Part shown: positions 17,759-26,958 of the stretch, piece after piece | Layout of the letters: the number at the start of each line of letters is the position of its first letter | Numbering within the stretch: position 1 is the first letter of the stretch | Assembly: GCF_014193375.1 (NCBI RefSeq) | Contig: NZ_JACHZF010000012.1 | Location: 62,001 to 126,000, forward strand | Length of the DNA: 64,000 nt | From: Halomonas campaniensis | GTDB lineage: Bacteria; Pseudomonadota; Gammaproteobacteria; Pseudomonadales; Halomonadaceae | Reading direction: 5' to 3' | The notes under the pieces: model-generated | What the model was told of the DNA's origin: nothing | The model's input: the letters and a program-made list of their open reading frames with translations, nothing else | Databases searched by the model: none | Made by a program: the position numbers and the translations under genes

Positions 17759-18846
17759 GGCGACTCCTCGTCCTGACGGCGGTCAAGCGGGCGGTGTGAG
17801 AGCGTCTCGTCGTACAAGGTGCTGTTCTTGTAGCGGTCGTTGAGTTCGCGCAAGAGTACCATGATCACCGCCGCCGCCGGCAGCGCCAGCAGCACCCCGG
17901 TGAAGCCGAACAGGTTGCCGCCGGCCAGCACGGCGAAGATCACCGCCACCGGGTGCAGGCCGATGCGATCGCCCAGCAGCTTGGGCTGCAGCACGGTACT
18001 CTCCAGCGTCTGGCCGACGCTGAACACCGCCACCACCCCGAGCAGCGCCAGCCAGCTGCCGAACTGGAAGAAGGCCACCACCAGCGCGATGCCGAGGCCG
18101 ACGATGAAGCCCAGGAAGGGCACGATGCTGGCCAGGCCAGAAATCAGCCCGATCAGCACCCCGAAGCGCAGCCCCATCAGCGACAGGCCGATCCCGTAGA
18201 CCAGGCCCAGGCTCAGCATCACCAGCAGCTGGCCACGCAGGAAGGCCGACAGCACTTCGTCGCAGCGCCCGGCCAGGCGCAAGGCATCGTCTTCCCAGCG
18301 GCGCGGCAGCAGGTCGCGCAGACTCGCCATCAGGTGGTTCCAGTCGAGCAGCAGGTAGAAGGTCACCACCGGAATCAGGGCCACGTAGGTGATCCAGGTG
18401 ACGAAGGCCATGCCCGAGCGGCCGACCTGGCCGAGCACCTGGGTCAGGTAGCCCCCGGCATCCTGCCAGTGTTCCGCCAGCGTCGCCTGGACGTTGTCCA
18501 GCTCGGCGGCCACGTCGAAGCCCGTCCAGGCCTGGATCTGTGGGGCCAGCACCGTCTGCACCCAGTCGAAGATACCGGGGATCATCTCGCCGAACTGGCG
18601 AAGCTGCTGGACCAGCAGCGGGATCAGCACCAGCAGGGCGACCGCCAGCACCACCAGCAGCACCAGGAACACGGCCGACACCGCCAGCGGGCGCGACACC
18701 CCCCAGCTCACCAGCCGCTTGGCCAGCGGGTCGGCCAGGTAGGCCAGGATCATGCCGGCGATGAACGGCATCAGCATCGCCTCGAGCCGGAACAGCAGCC
18801 ACACCAGGGCCACCACTCCCGCCAGGACCCACCACTCTCTGCGCAT
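17755..18846 (-). CDS. AI-2E family (PerM-like) membrane permease
   Basis: 363-residue inner-membrane protein with about eight hydrophobic segments. Family hallmarks are [36 protein letters not shown], the Pro/Gly-rich [18 protein letters not shown] and [25 protein letters not shown]. Members export small molecules or act as Na+/H+ antiporters; the substrate here is unknown. GGAGAGGAG precedes the ATG at 18846; the open frame extends upstream to 18939 but those 31 residues overlap the purM promoter and look unlike the family. It is followed by hda with a 4-base overlap and is divergent from purM. Confidence 0.9.
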   Translation of the reverse strand: MRREWWVLAGVVALVWLLFRLEAMLMPFIAGMILAYLADPLAKRLVSWGVSRPLAVSAVFLVLLVVLAVALLVLIPLLVQQLRQFGEMIPGIFDWVQTVLAPQIQAWTGFDVAAELDNVQATLAEHWQDAGGYLTQVLGQVGRSGMAFVTWITYVALIPVVTFYLLLDWNHLMASLRDLLPRRWEDDALRLAGRCDEVLSAFLRGQLLVMLSLGLVYGIGLSLMGLRFGVLIGLISGLASIVPFLGFIVGLGIALVVAFFQFGSWLALLGVVAVFSVGQTLESTVLQPKLLGDRIGLHPVAVIFAVLAGGNLFGFTGVLLALPAAAVIMVLLRELNDRYKNSTLYDETLSHRPLDRRQDEESP

Positions 18847-19000
18847 CTTCTCCTCTCCCTGTCTCGGCCGTTGCTGGCGCTTCCACGGCTGCCAGTCCGG
18901 CGTCTTGATGCTACAATCCTGCACCCGAATCTTGCCCACCGCCCGTCGGCCCGCCCGAGCGCGCCGATCCCATGCCGACGACCTATCGACAGGACCCGAG

Positions 19001-20068
19001 ATGACCGATTCCCCCTCCTCCCGCCCCTCGCTCAGCTACAAGGATGCCGGCGTCGACATCGATGCCGGCAATGCCCTGGTCGACCGTATCAAGGGCGTCG
19101 CCAAGCGCACCGCTCGCCCCGAGGTGCTGGGCGGTCTGGGTGGCTTCGGCGCGCTGTGCCAGCTGCCGAGCGGCTACCGGGAGCCGGTGCTGGTCTCCGG
19201 TACCGACGGCGTAGGCACCAAGCTGCGCCTGGCCATGGACCTCGGCCGCCACGACACCATCGGCATCGACCTGGTGGCGATGTGCGTCAACGATCTGGTG
19301 GTCGCCGGCGCCGAGCCGCTGCTGTTCCTCGACTACTATGCCACGGGGAAGCTCGACGTGGACATCGCCGCCGATGTGGTCACCGGCATCGGCGAGGGCT
19401 GCGAGCAGGCCGGCTGCGCCCTGGTGGGCGGCGAGACCGCCGAGATGCCCGGCATGTACGAGGGCAGCGACTATGACCTGGCCGGCTTCTGCGTCGGCGT
19501 GGTGGAGAAGGCCGAGATCCTCGACGGCAGCCAGGTGGCCGAGGGCGACGTGCTGCTGGGTATCGCCTCCTCCGGGCCCCACTCCAACGGCTATTCGCTG
19601 ATCCGCAAGATCCTCGAGGTGAGCGGGGCCGACCTCGCGACCGCCATCGACGGCGTGCCCCTGGCCGACGCCCTGATGGCCCCGACCCGGATCTACGTCA
19701 AGCCGCTGCTGTCGCTGATCCGCGAGAGCGGCGTGCCGGTCCACGCGCTGTCGCACATCACCGGCGGCGGCCTCACCGAGAACCTGCCCCGGGTGCTGCC
19801 CGAGGGGCTCGCCGCCCGGGTCGACGTGGCCAGCTGGAAGCGCCCGGCGGTGTTCGACTGGCTGCAGCAGCAGGGCAACGTCGACGAGCACGAGATGCAC
19901 CGCGTGCTCAACTGCGGCATCGGCATGGTGGTCGTGGTCCCGGCCGAGAAGGCCGACCAGGCCCGCGCCCACCTGCAGGCCCAGGGCGAGACGGTCCATC
20001 GCATCGGCGAGATCATCGCCCGCCCGGGTGACGGGGAGCAGGTCCAGCTGGAGAACCTGCCGGCATGA
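19001..20068 (+). CDS. purM: Phosphoribosylformylglycinamidine cyclo-ligase (AIR synthetase)
   Basis: Fifth step of purine biosynthesis: ATP-dependent ring closure of FGAM to AIR. The 355 residues contain [18 protein letters not shown] at the N-terminus, the ATP-binding [52 protein letters not shown] and [13 protein letters not shown]. The start gives the normal family N-terminus. A TACAAT -10-like element lies at 18912-18917. The last four bases overlap the purN start. Confidence 0.97.
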   Translation: MTDSPSSRPSLSYKDAGVDIDAGNALVDRIKGVAKRTARPEVLGGLGGFGALCQLPSGYREPVLVSGTDGVGTKLRLAMDLGRHDTIGIDLVAMCVNDLVVAGAEPLLFLDYYATGKLDVDIAADVVTGIGEGCEQAGCALVGGETAEMPGMYEGSDYDLAGFCVGVVEKAEILDGSQVAEGDVLLGIASSGPHSNGYSLIRKILEVSGADLATAIDGVPLADALMAPTRIYVKPLLSLIRESGVPVHALSHITGGGLTENLPRVLPEGLAARVDVASWKRPAVFDWLQQQGNVDEHEMHRVLNCGIGMVVVVPAEKADQARAHLQAQGETVHRIGEIIARPGDGEQVQLENLPA

Positions 20069-20796
20069 CCGACACCCGTTACCAGAGCGACACCCTCAGG
20101 GAGATCACCCCGGAGCCCGGCGAGACCCGGCGGGTGGTGGTGCTGATCTCCGGCAACGGCAGCAACCTGCAGGCGCTGATCGATGCCCAGGCCCATGACG
20201 AGCTGGGCGGCGAGATCGTCGCAGTGGTCTCCAACGAGCCCGACGCCTACGGCCTGCAGCGCGCCCGGGAGGCCGGCATCGATGCCGTTGTGCTGCCGCA
20301 CCGCGAGTACGACAGCCGCGAGGCCTACGACGGCGCCCTGATCAAGGTGATCGAGCGCCACGAGCCCGACCTGATCGTGCTGGCCGGTTTCATGCGCATC
20401 CTGACGCCCCGCTTCGTGCAGCGCTTCCTGGGCCGCATGCTCAACATCCACCCGTCGCTGCTGCCGGACTACCAGGGGCTGAACACCCACGCCCGCGCCC
20501 TGGCCGACGGCGTGGCCGAGCACGGCTGCAGCGTGCATTTCGTCACCGAGGAGCTCGACGGCGGGCCGGTGGTGATGCAGGCGGTGGTCGAGGTTGCCGA
20601 GGGCGAGACCGAGGCGACGCTGAAGGAGAAGGTGCACGCCCGCGAGCACCTGATCTACCCCATCGCGGTGAAGTGGTGCCTGGAGGGTCGCCTGCAGTTC
20701 GGCAGCGAGGGCGCCACCTTCGACGGCATGCCGCTGCCGCCCCACGGCCTGCGCATGTCCCACGCCGATGCCGCCGAGGAGCTGGACGAGGACTGA
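20065..20796 (+). CDS. purN: Phosphoribosylglycinamide formyltransferase
   Basis: Third step of purine synthesis, transferring formyl from 10-formyl-tetrahydrofolate to GAR. 243 residues, about 30 longer than the enteric enzyme because of short extensions at both ends. The phosphate-binding [13 protein letters not shown] and catalytic Asn-His ([10 protein letters not shown]) with the downstream Asp (EELDGGPVV) are intact. The ATGA overlap with purM gives translational coupling. The upstream 20-residue extension belongs to the same frame and the ATG at 20065 is the only coupled start. Confidence 0.96.
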   Translation: MTDTRYQSDTLREITPEPGETRRVVVLISGNGSNLQALIDAQAHDELGGEIVAVVSNEPDAYGLQRAREAGIDAVVLPHREYDSREAYDGALIKVIERHEPDLIVLAGFMRILTPRFVQRFLGRMLNIHPSLLPDYQGLNTHARALADGVAEHGCSVHFVTEELDGGPVVMQAVVEVAEGETEATLKEKVHAREHLIYPIAVKWCLEGRLQFGSEGATFDGMPLPPHGLRMSHADAAEELDED

Positions 20797-20831
20797 CAGC
20801 GACAAGCGACAAGCGACAAGCGACAAGCGAC
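20797..20831. repeat. 7-bp tandem repeat (AAGCGAC), about five copies
   Basis: AAGCGAC is repeated in direct tandem immediately after the purN stop; the first unit reads CAGCGAC. The reverse complement of the unit reappears at 21116-21127. Confidence 0.85.
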
Positions 20832-20924
20832 ATGTACAGCCTACGCTCAAACGAAAGGTTCATCGCACATTCGCGTGAAGCTGTCTGATAGGTGTCGTAA
20901 CCACCATTGGGTGGCGACATCATG

Positions 20925-21045
20925 GTAGGAGGGAGGCTCCGCCTCGCGACTGGCGCCGCCAGGCGCCCTGGCGGTTTGCCAATCCTGGTGGCTTCACCTG
21001 GGGAGTCCTTCGGCCTCCCGTCGCGATGCAAAGCATCCCTCCTAC
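20925..21045. repeat. REPIN: two inverted REP sequences
   Basis: The left REP (20925-20950) begins GTAGGAGGGAGGCT and ends GCCTCGCGAC. The right REP (21020-21045) is the same sequence in opposite orientation, starting GTAGGAGGGATGCT and ending GCATCGCGAC. Each has its own small internal palindrome. The 69-bp spacer contains another hairpin, CCGCCAGG/CCTGGCGG. This is the layout of REPIN elements mobilised by RAYT (TnpA-REP) transposases. No RAYT gene is in the window. Confidence 0.8.
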
Positions 21046-21081
21046 AACCTGAATCACGCCAAAGTGCGAAGATCCACACGA

Positions 21082-21119
21082 AAGGAGCAAGCCAGGGGTT
21101 TCCTTGAAGCTTGCTCCTT
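21082..21119. terminator. Hairpin downstream of dcd
   Basis: AAGGAGCAAGC (21082-21092) pairs perfectly with GCTTGCTCCTT (21109-21119) over a 16-base loop. It lies 25 bp beyond the dcd stop and could terminate or protect that leftward transcript. Confidence 0.4.
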
Positions 21120-21143
21120 GTCGCTTGACGCTGGCCAAGTCCC

Positions 21144-21710
21144 TTATGTCCTCGGCAATGTCACCCCGCGCTGCCCCATGTACTTCCCGCCGCGGTCCTT
21201 GTAGGAGATGTCGCACACCTCGTCGGACTCCAGGAACAGCATCTGGGCCACGCCCTCGTTGGCGTAGATCTTGGCCGGCAGGTTGGTGGTGTTGGAGAAC
21301 TCCAGGGTCACGTGCCCTTCCCACTCCGGCTCCAGCGGCGTCACGTTGACGATGATGCCGCAGCGCGCATAGGTGGACTTGCCCAGGCAGATGGTCAGCA
21401 CGCTGCGCGGGATGCGGAAATACTCCACGGTGCGGGCCAGGGCGAAGGAGTTGGGCGGGATCACGCAGACGTCGCCCTTGATGTCGACGAAGCTCTTCTC
21501 GTCGAAGGCCTTGGGGTCCACCACCGCGGAGTGGATGTTGGTGAACACCTTGAACTCGTCGGCGCAGCGCACGTCGTAGCCGTAGCTTGAGGTGCCGTAG
21601 GAGATCACCCGACGATCGTTCACATAGCGTATCTGGTCGGCCTCGAAGGGCTCGATCATGCCTTCCCGCTCGGCCATGCGGCGGATCCACTTGTCGGATT
21701 TGATGCTCAT
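21144..21710 (-). CDS. dcd: dCTP deaminase
   Basis: Deaminates dCTP to dUTP, feeding dTMP synthesis. The 188 residues equal the usual proteobacterial length when translation begins at [14 protein letters not shown]. The active-site region [57 protein letters not shown] and EGVAQMLF is well conserved, including the catalytic Glu of LEPEWEG. A 28-residue upstream extension of the frame lies in a terminator hairpin and is rejected. It is 103 bp downstream of the Mrp-type ATPase gene on the same strand. Confidence 0.96.
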   Translation of the reverse strand: MSIKSDKWIRRMAEREGMIEPFEADQIRYVNDRRVISYGTSSYGYDVRCADEFKVFTNIHSAVVDPKAFDEKSFVDIKGDVCVIPPNSFALARTVEYFRIPRSVLTICLGKSTYARCGIIVNVTPLEPEWEGHVTLEFSNTTNLPAKIYANEGVAQMLFLESDEVCDISYKDRGGKYMGQRGVTLPRT

Positions 21711-21753
21711 CGGGGGAGTGTCCTGCTGGAGTCTGGGGTGAAGGGCTGCACGA

Positions 21754-21782
21754 GCCGGGGCCGCCATGATAGCGGCCCCGGC
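21754..21782 (-). terminator. Hairpin between the Mrp/ApbC gene and dcd
   Basis: GCCGGGGCCGC and GCGGCCCCGGC form a perfect 11-bp stem with a CATGATA loop, directly after the Mrp gene on the minus strand. No U-tract is present. Confidence 0.5.
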
Positions 21783-21813
21783 GCCGAGCGTCACGGTCGG
21801 GCGACCGGCGACC

Positions 21814-22620
21814 TCAGTCGCTGAAGGAGATGCTCGGCCCCGAGTCGGCGGCCTGGCCCTCGAGCTGCTCGGCCACCTGCCGGGCCATCTCGCGGAAGGT
21901 CGCGGTCACCTCGCCGTCGGGCTCGGCGACCACCGTGGGACGCCCGCCGTCGGCCTGCTCGCGAATGGCCAGGGTCAGCGGCAGGCGGCCCAGCACCCGG
22001 GTCTCGTACTCGGTGGCGATGCGCTCGCCGCCGCCCTCGCCGAAGATCGGCTCGGCATGGCCGCACTGGGAGCAGACATGCAGGCTCATGTTCTCCACCA
22101 CCCCCAGCACCGGCACGTTGACCTTGCGGAACATCTCGATGCCCTTGCGGGCGTCCAGCAGCGCGATGTCCTGGGGCGTGGTCACGATCACCGCCCCGTC
22201 CACCGGCACCTTCTGGGCCAGGGTGAGCTGGATGTCGCCGGTGCCCGGCGGCATGTCGATGAACAGCACGTCCAGGTCCTCCCAGGCGGTCTGGGTCAGC
22301 AGCTGCTGGAAGGCGCCGGCCACCATGGGCCCCCGCCACACCATGGGTTCGCGGACGTCGACCATGAAGGCCATGGACATGGCCTGCAGGCCGTGGGCCT
22401 CGAGCGGCAGGAAGCGGTTCTCGCCGGCCGCCTGAGGGCGTACCCCCTCGCCCACGCCGAGCATCTGGGCCTGGCTGGGACCGTAGATATCGGCATCCAG
22501 GATGCCCACCCGGTACCCCTCGGCGGCCATGGCCAGCGCCAGGTTGACGGTCACGGTGGACTTGCCCACCCCGCCCTTGCCGGATGCCACGGCGACGATA
22601 TGCTTGACCCCTTCGATCAC
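21814..22620 (-). CDS. apbC: Mrp/ApbC family iron-sulfur cluster carrier ATPase
   Basis: P-loop ATPase thought to hold and transfer [4Fe-4S] clusters. It has 268 residues. The deviant Walker A is [12 protein letters not shown]. Other elements are [38 protein letters not shown] and the cluster-binding pair HVCSQCGH. It lacks the N-terminal MIP18/DUF59 domain of the longer Mrp proteins. Translation appears to begin at GTG (22620), because AAGGAG lies six bases upstream and no ATG is available; the protein then begins directly with (M)[16 protein letters not shown]. Confidence 0.92.
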   Translation of the reverse strand: MIEGVKHIVAVASGKGGVGKSTVTVNLALAMAAEGYRVGILDADIYGPSQAQMLGVGEGVRPQAAGENRFLPLEAHGLQAMSMAFMVDVREPMVWRGPMVAGAFQQLLTQTAWEDLDVLFIDMPPGTGDIQLTLAQKVPVDGAVIVTTPQDIALLDARKGIEMFRKVNVPVLGVVENMSLHVCSQCGHAEPIFGEGGGERIATEYETRVLGRLPLTLAIREQADGGRPTVVAEPDGEVTATFREMARQVAEQLEGQAADSGPSISFSD

Positions 22621-22717
22621 ATCCTGCTCCTTCGCTTGTCCTGCGGGCGCATCCTGACGATGCGGTGTCAGCCCAGTATACGCGCCATGGCCATCGCCGG
22701 CACGGGGTGCCAGACAC

Positions 22718-22747
22718 GACGACGGCGGGCCGAAGCCCGCCGTCGTC
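22718..22747 (-). terminator. Terminator-like hairpin downstream of the coiled-coil gene
   Basis: A 13-bp perfect stem, GACGACGGCGGGC with its complement, closes on a CGAA loop. It lies 21 bp beyond the stop of the coiled-coil gene and upstream of the Mrp gene. The U-run is missing. Confidence 0.55.
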
Positions 22748-22768
22748 ACTGAGGTGTCCGGGCGCTGA

Positions 22769-23788
22769 TTACTGCCCGTCGCCCTCCTCGGCGCTCTCAT
22801 CCTGATCGGCGCCCTGGTCCTGCTCGGCGGTAACGCTGGCCTCGAGATCGGCCAGTTCGCTGCGCCAGCTGGCCAGCTGGGCCTCGAGCCGCTCGAGCTG
22901 GTTCTCGCGACGCTCGACCTCGCCCTCGATGGTGGCCACCTCGTCGCGGCCGATACCGATGGCGATCATCAGGTCATCGCGCTCGGCGCGGGCCTCCTGG
23001 ACCTCGGCCTGGACCTCCTCGCGGGTCTGGCGGGCCGCGTCGACCTCCGCCTCGACCTCGTCACGCCAGATCTCCAGCGCCTCGATGTCGCTCTCCAGGG
23101 CATCACGCTGCGCCTGGCGCTCGTCGATCTCGCTGCCGAGTGTCTCGAGACGGCCCTCGGCGGTGGCGATCTCCTCGTTGAGCGCGGCCAGGTCGGACTC
23201 GGCCTGCTCGCGGGCGGCCTCGGCCTCCTGGCGAGCCGCCTCGGCGTCCTGGCGCTCCTGCTCGGCCGCCTGGCGGGCCTGCTCGGCATCCTGGCGAGCG
23301 GCCTCGGCGTCCTGGCGGGCCTGTTCGGCCTCCTGGCGCGCCTCGGCCACGGCGTCGTGCTCCTCCTGCAGTGCCGCCAGGGCCGCTTCGGCCTCGGCCT
23401 GCTCGCCCTGCAGGGCCTCGATGCGCGCCTCCAGGGCAGAGCGGGACTCGCGCCGCTCCTCGAGCTCGGCGCCGGTCTCCTCGACCTGGGACTGGAGCCC
23501 CTCGAGCTCGCCGCGGGCCGCCTCCTGCTGCGTCTCGAGCTCGGCCAGCTGCGCCTCCAGGGCCTCGATCTCCTGGCCGGCCTCGTCGCGCTCGTCCAGC
23601 TGGCTGACCAGCGCCTGGTTGCGTGACTCCAGCGCGGCGAGCTCGGCCTCGGCGGCCTCCCGCGCTTCCTTCTGGCTGCTCGAGCCGGACTGGGCAACGA
23701 TCGCCCAGATCACGGCGACGGCGGCCACGGCGGCCAGTCCCTTGACCCGATTGTCCTTGAACGGTGAAGTCTGCGAGGTTTCCGACAT
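22769..23788 (-). CDS. Membrane-anchored long coiled-coil protein, unknown function
   Basis: 339 residues. A short cytoplasmic N-terminus is followed by one membrane segment (GLAAVAAVAVIWAIVA, about 18-33). About 270 residues of almost unbroken coiled coil come next, and the acidic tail ends EESAEEGDGQ-like. Residues ~165-215 are a strict heptad repeat (QDAEAAR, QDAEQAR, QAAEQER, QDAEAAR, QEAEAAR). Glu, Ala, Gln and Arg dominate and there is no cysteine after the anchor. The start MSETSQTSPFKDNRV is used; the frame extends upstream without support. It could be a periplasmic spacer or envelope scaffold. No homologous named family can be assigned by eye. Confidence 0.8.
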   Translation of the reverse strand: MSETSQTSPFKDNRVKGLAAVAAVAVIWAIVAQSGSSSQKEAREAAEAELAALESRNQALVSQLDERDEAGQEIEALEAQLAELETQQEAARGELEGLQSQVEETGAELEERRESRSALEARIEALQGEQAEAEAALAALQEEHDAVAEARQEAEQARQDAEAARQDAEQARQAAEQERQDAEAARQEAEAAREQAESDLAALNEEIATAEGRLETLGSEIDERQAQRDALESDIEALEIWRDEVEAEVDAARQTREEVQAEVQEARAERDDLMIAIGIGRDEVATIEGEVERRENQLERLEAQLASWRSELADLEASVTAEQDQGADQDESAEEGDGQ

Positions 23789-23923
23789 GGGGGCTTGTCC
23801 TCTCTGGTTCAGGCGGGGGTACGGTGCCGACCGGCAGGAGCCGCACGGCGCAGGTGCATCCTCGACCAGCATACATAGCGCCAACGGGGAGGGAAAGGCG
23901 GGCTCCCGCTCCCCGGCCGCGCC

Positions 23924-24634
23924 TCAGAACCGCTCGTCGGCCCGCAGGTAGCGCCACTGCCCGGGCGGCACCCGCGCCAGGGAGACCCCACCGATCCGCA
24001 GCCGCTTGACCGAGATCACCTCCAGCCCCAGCGCCTCGCACATCGCCGACAGCTGGCCCGGCACCATCCCCTTCAGGGCGAAGCGCAGGCGCTGCTCGCT
24101 CTGCCAGCTCACCTTGCCGGGCGCCAGGCGCCGACCGGGGACCGCCGTGCCTTCACGCAGTCTCGCCAGCTGGGCGTCGTCCAGGCTGCCGGCCACCTCC
24201 ACCAGCCACTCCTGCTCGAGCCGGGCACGGTCCTCGTCCAGGCGCCTGGCCACCCGCCGGTCCTGGGTCAGCACCAGCAGTCCCGCCTCGCCCCGCTCCA
24301 GCGGCAGCTTCACGGCCTGGCCGCGAAAATGGGCCTGGAGGAGGCGCCGATCGTCCGGGTCCTCGAGCCAGTGGGTGTCGGCGGCCAGGCGCGACAGCGC
24401 CGCTTCCGCCGACAGCCCCGCCTCGGCGTGGTAGAGCAAGGTACACGGCGGGATCTCCTCGGCGCGCGCCCCCGACGCCAGCTCGACGCGCTGGTCGGCG
24501 ACCCGGAACTGCGGCGTCTCCACGGTCCGGCCATCGACGCGCACCCAGCCGCCGGCGATGTAGCGCTCCGCCTCGCGGCGGGAGCAGCCCAGCTGGCGGG
24601 CGAGGCGCCGGGAAAGGCGCTCGGTGTCGCTCAC
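23924..24634 (-). CDS. RsuA/RluF-family pseudouridine synthase-like protein lacking the catalytic Asp
   Basis: 236 residues. An N-terminal S4 RNA-binding domain ([32 protein letters not shown]) is followed by a RsuA/RluF-type fold ending in [28 protein letters not shown]. Active family members have the catalytic Asp in a GRLDxxSxGLLLLTND motif. Here the equivalent segment reads [16 protein letters not shown], with Glu in place of Asp and the preceding Gly-Arg lost. It may therefore bind RNA without making pseudouridine. Translation starts at GTG (24634), which overlaps the arfB stop in the arrangement GTGA. Confidence 0.82.
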   Translation of the reverse strand: MSDTERLSRRLARQLGCSRREAERYIAGGWVRVDGRTVETPQFRVADQRVELASGARAEEIPPCTLLYHAEAGLSAEAALSRLAADTHWLEDPDDRRLLQAHFRGQAVKLPLERGEAGLLVLTQDRRVARRLDEDRARLEQEWLVEVAGSLDDAQLARLREGTAVPGRRLAPGKVSWQSEQRLRFALKGMVPGQLSAMCEALGLEVISVKRLRIGGVSLARVPPGQWRYLRADERF

Positions 24635-25044
24635 AGGTCCACCTTCCCGCGCAGCGCCTTGTGCTGGCCACGCTTCTTCTTGCTCTCCAGCCGGCGGCGC
24701 TTGGCGCCCTTGCTCGGCCGGGTGGGAACCCGCTTCTTCGGCGCGTACATCACACCCTTGATCAGCGCCTTGAGCCGCGCCAGCGCCTCGGCCCGGTTGC
24801 GCTCCTGGGTGCGATGGTTCTGGGCCTTGATGATCACCACCCCGTCCTGGCTGATCCGCCGGTCGCCCAGCGCCAGCAGCTTCTCCTTGAAGCCCTCGGG
24901 CAGGCTGGAGGCGCGGATATCGAAGCGCAGATGGATCGCCGAGGACACCTTGTTGACGTTCTGGCCGCCGGCGCCCTGGGCGCGGACCGCCTGCATCTCG
25001 ATCTCGTGGTCGGGGATGACCACCTGGCGGGAGAGTTCCAGCAT
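24631..25044 (-). CDS. arfB: Alternative ribosome-rescue factor B (peptidyl-tRNA hydrolase)
   Basis: Releases nascent peptides from ribosomes stalled on mRNA lacking a stop codon. The 137-residue protein has the catalytic GGQ in [23 protein letters not shown] and a basic C-terminal tail ([27 protein letters not shown]) that enters the mRNA channel. The start [12 protein letters not shown] matches the family and has AAGG upstream; an in-frame ATG at 25074 has none. It overlaps the S4-domain gene downstream, so two RNA-acting proteins are translated together. Confidence 0.93.
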   Translation of the reverse strand: MLELSRQVVIPDHEIEMQAVRAQGAGGQNVNKVSSAIHLRFDIRASSLPEGFKEKLLALGDRRISQDGVVIIKAQNHRTQERNRAEALARLKALIKGVMYAPKKRVPTRPSKGAKRRRLESKKKRGQHKALRGKVDL

Positions 25045-25125
25045 GCTGTCTGCCTTGTGAAGAAAGTGGAACATCGGGGTCAGGCGCCAGCGCTGACGCG
25101 TGCGCCGGTCGCCGCGGGCGGCCCC

Positions 25126-25800
25126 TCAGCCGGCCAGCCAGATGCAGTGCCTGGCGCCCTTGCCGGGCCGGTGGGCCCGCACCGTGACCGTCTCGACCAG
25201 GAAGCCGACCCGGCGCAGCCGCTCGGTGAAGGCCGGGTCCTGGCCGGCCGACCACACCGCCAGCACGCCGTCGGGGCGCAGCGCCTCCTGGGCGGCGGCC
25301 AGCCCCTTGGGGGAGTAGAGCCAGTCGTTCTCGCGGCGGGTCAGCCCCTCGGGGCCGTTGTCCACGTCGAGCATGATGGCGTCGAAGCCACCGGGCTCGC
25401 GGCGCAGCAGCTCGCCCACGTCGCCCACGCTGACCCGGGTGCGCGGGTCGTTCAGCGGATAGCCGGCGGCGGCGCCCAGCGGCCCCCGGTTCCACTCCAC
25501 CACGCCCGGCACCAGTTCGGCGACCACCACCTCGGCATCCTCGCCCAGGGCGGCCAGCGCCGCGGCGAGGGTGAAGCCCATGCCCAGGCCACCGACCAGC
25601 ACCCGGACCCCGGGCCGATCGGCGACCCGCTGGCAGGCCAGCTCGGCCAGGGCATCCTCGGAGCCGTGCAGGCGGGTGTTCATCAGCTCGCCGGGTGCCC
25701 CGACGATGCGAATCGAGAACTCGTCGTTGCGCTGCAGCAGGCGCAGCTCGGTGCCCTTGCCGGGAATGCTGGCGGTGCCGATCGTTTCGAACTTGGCCAT
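25126..25800 (-). CDS. Spermidine synthase-like methyltransferase-fold protein
   Basis: 224 residues with a Rossmann-fold core of the SpeE type: LVGGLGMGFTLAAALAAL (nucleotide-binding loop), VVVAELVPGVVEWNRGP and FDAIMLDVDNGPEGL. The aspartates that bind the polyamine in true spermidine synthases are not evident and the N-terminal tetramerisation domain is short. It is better described as a fused-type SAM-dependent or aminopropyl-type transferase of unknown substrate. It lies 81 bp upstream of arfB on the same strand. Confidence 0.75.
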   Translation of the reverse strand: MAKFETIGTASIPGKGTELRLLQRNDEFSIRIVGAPGELMNTRLHGSEDALAELACQRVADRPGVRVLVGGLGMGFTLAAALAALGEDAEVVVAELVPGVVEWNRGPLGAAAGYPLNDPRTRVSVGDVGELLRREPGGFDAIMLDVDNGPEGLTRRENDWLYSPKGLAAAQEALRPDGVLAVWSAGQDPAFTERLRRVGFLVETVTVRAHRPGKGARHCIWLAG

Positions 25801-25914
25801 GGTCTCTCGCTGGCTATGGAAAAAGAGGGGGGAACCCGGCCGCCGCCGGCGCCTCGAATATCAGGCGCTCGCCGGCCCGAGCGAACAACCCACTGGAGTG
25901 GACAAGGAGTCCCG

Positions 25915-26958
25915 ATGCCGAACCTGCATCTCTTGAATCCCCTTCGCCCCCTGCTGGGGGGGCTCATTATGCTGGCTGTCGCCGCGGCATGCCATGCGCA
26001 GGCCGCCGAGACGTCACCCCTGCCCCTCGACCCGGCCGCTCTGGAGCGCCTCGACGCCCAGGCCGCGGGCCTCGACCGGCTGCATGCGGTGGTGGTGGCC
26101 GAGCAGGGCGAGATCCGCTTCGAGCGCGCCTACGGCGGCCCCGGAGTCGATCGGCCGACCAACATCAAGTCGCTCTCCAAGACCGTGCTGGCGGCGCTGG
26201 TCGGCGCCGCCATCGAAGCCGGGGTGATCGACTCCCCCGACCGGTCGGTGGCCGACCTGCTCGGCGACCGGGTACCGGCCGGGGCCGACCCGCGGGTCCG
26301 GGAGATCACCGTCGGCCACCTGCTGTCGCTGCAGGCCGGGCTTCAGCGCACCTCCGGCGCCAACTACGGGAGCTGGGTGGCCAGCGCCGACTGGGTGCGT
26401 GACGCCCTCTCACGCCCCTTCGTCGACGAGCCGGGCGGGCGCATGCTCTACTCCACGGGCTCGAGCCACCTGCTCTCGGCGGCGCTGACCCGCGCCGGCG
26501 GCGAGAGCACCCTGGCCCTGGCTCGGCGGCTGCTGGGGGAGCCACTGGGCATCACCATCCCCGCCTGGCCCCGGGACCCCCAGGGCGTCTACTTCGGCGG
26601 CAACGACATGCGGCTCTCGCCCCGGGCGCTGGTGCGGATCGGCGAGCTCTATCGGCTGGGCGGGGTCATCGACGACCGGCGCGTGCTGCCCGAGGGCTGG
26701 GTCGAGGCCTCCTGGCAGCCGCGGGGCACCTCGCCCTGGACCGGCGACGGCTACGGCTATGGCTGGTTCGTCACCGAGCTCGCCGGCGAGCGCGTCTACT
26801 ACGGCCGCGGCTTCGGCGGCCAGGCGCTCTTCGTGATCCCCGCCCGGGCGCTGACCGTAGCGATCACCGCGGACCCCACCCCACCCTCCCCCGGCGGCGC
26901 CTTCCAGCAGGAGCTCAATGCCCTGGTGGCGACGCTGCTGGGCGAAGAGCGCGGGTGA
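25915..26958 (+). CDS. Exported serine hydrolase of the beta-lactamase/class C family
   Basis: 347 residues. A signal peptide ends around AAACHAQA, where Cys26 could be a lipobox. The active-site SxxK is SLSK (Ser86, Lys89), the second element is YSTGS (near 180), and the C-terminal GRGFGGQALFVIP replaces the KTG motif as in esterase-type members. It probably cleaves esters or D-amino-acid peptides in the periplasm; resistance to antibiotics cannot be claimed. AAGGAG lies before the ATG at 25915. It is divergent from the spermidine synthase-like gene and ends exactly at the glycosyltransferase gene on the other strand. Confidence 0.85.
   Translation: MPNLHLLNPLRPLLGGLIMLAVAAACHAQAAETSPLPLDPAALERLDAQAAGLDRLHAVVVAEQGEIRFERAYGGPGVDRPTNIKSLSKTVLAALVGAAIEAGVIDSPDRSVADLLGDRVPAGADPRVREITVGHLLSLQAGLQRTSGANYGSWVASADWVRDALSRPFVDEPGGRMLYSTGSSHLLSAALTRAGGESTLALARRLLGEPLGITIPAWPRDPQGVYFGGNDMRLSPRALVRIGELYRLGGVIDDRRVLPEGWVEASWQPRGTSPWTGDGYGYGWFVTELAGERVYYGRGFGGQALFVIPARALTVAITADPTPPSPGGAFQQELNALVATLLGEERG

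Larger units (their letters stand above)
20797..21143. other. Repeat-rich intergenic region between purN and dcd
   Basis: This 347-bp gap between convergent genes holds, in order, a 7-bp tandem repeat, a hairpin (20893-20919: TGTCG, CCACC, ATTG loop, GGTGG, CGACA) that may end the purMN transcript, a REPIN, and a second hairpin. The right border (21116-21127) carries CTTGTCGCTTG, the inverted form of the left tandem repeat unit. No coding sequence is supported. Confidence 0.7.

Noticed and set aside
23160-23340. Regular DNA repeats that might be a CRISPR or VNTR
   Set aside because: The repeats are 21-bp steps inside a coding frame and encode coiled-coil heptads; there are no spacers.
25915-26958. 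Beta-lactamase conferring resistance
   Set aside because: SxxK and YxT-like motifs are present but the KTG element is replaced by GRGFGGQ, as in esterase/peptidase members; resistance cannot be supported.
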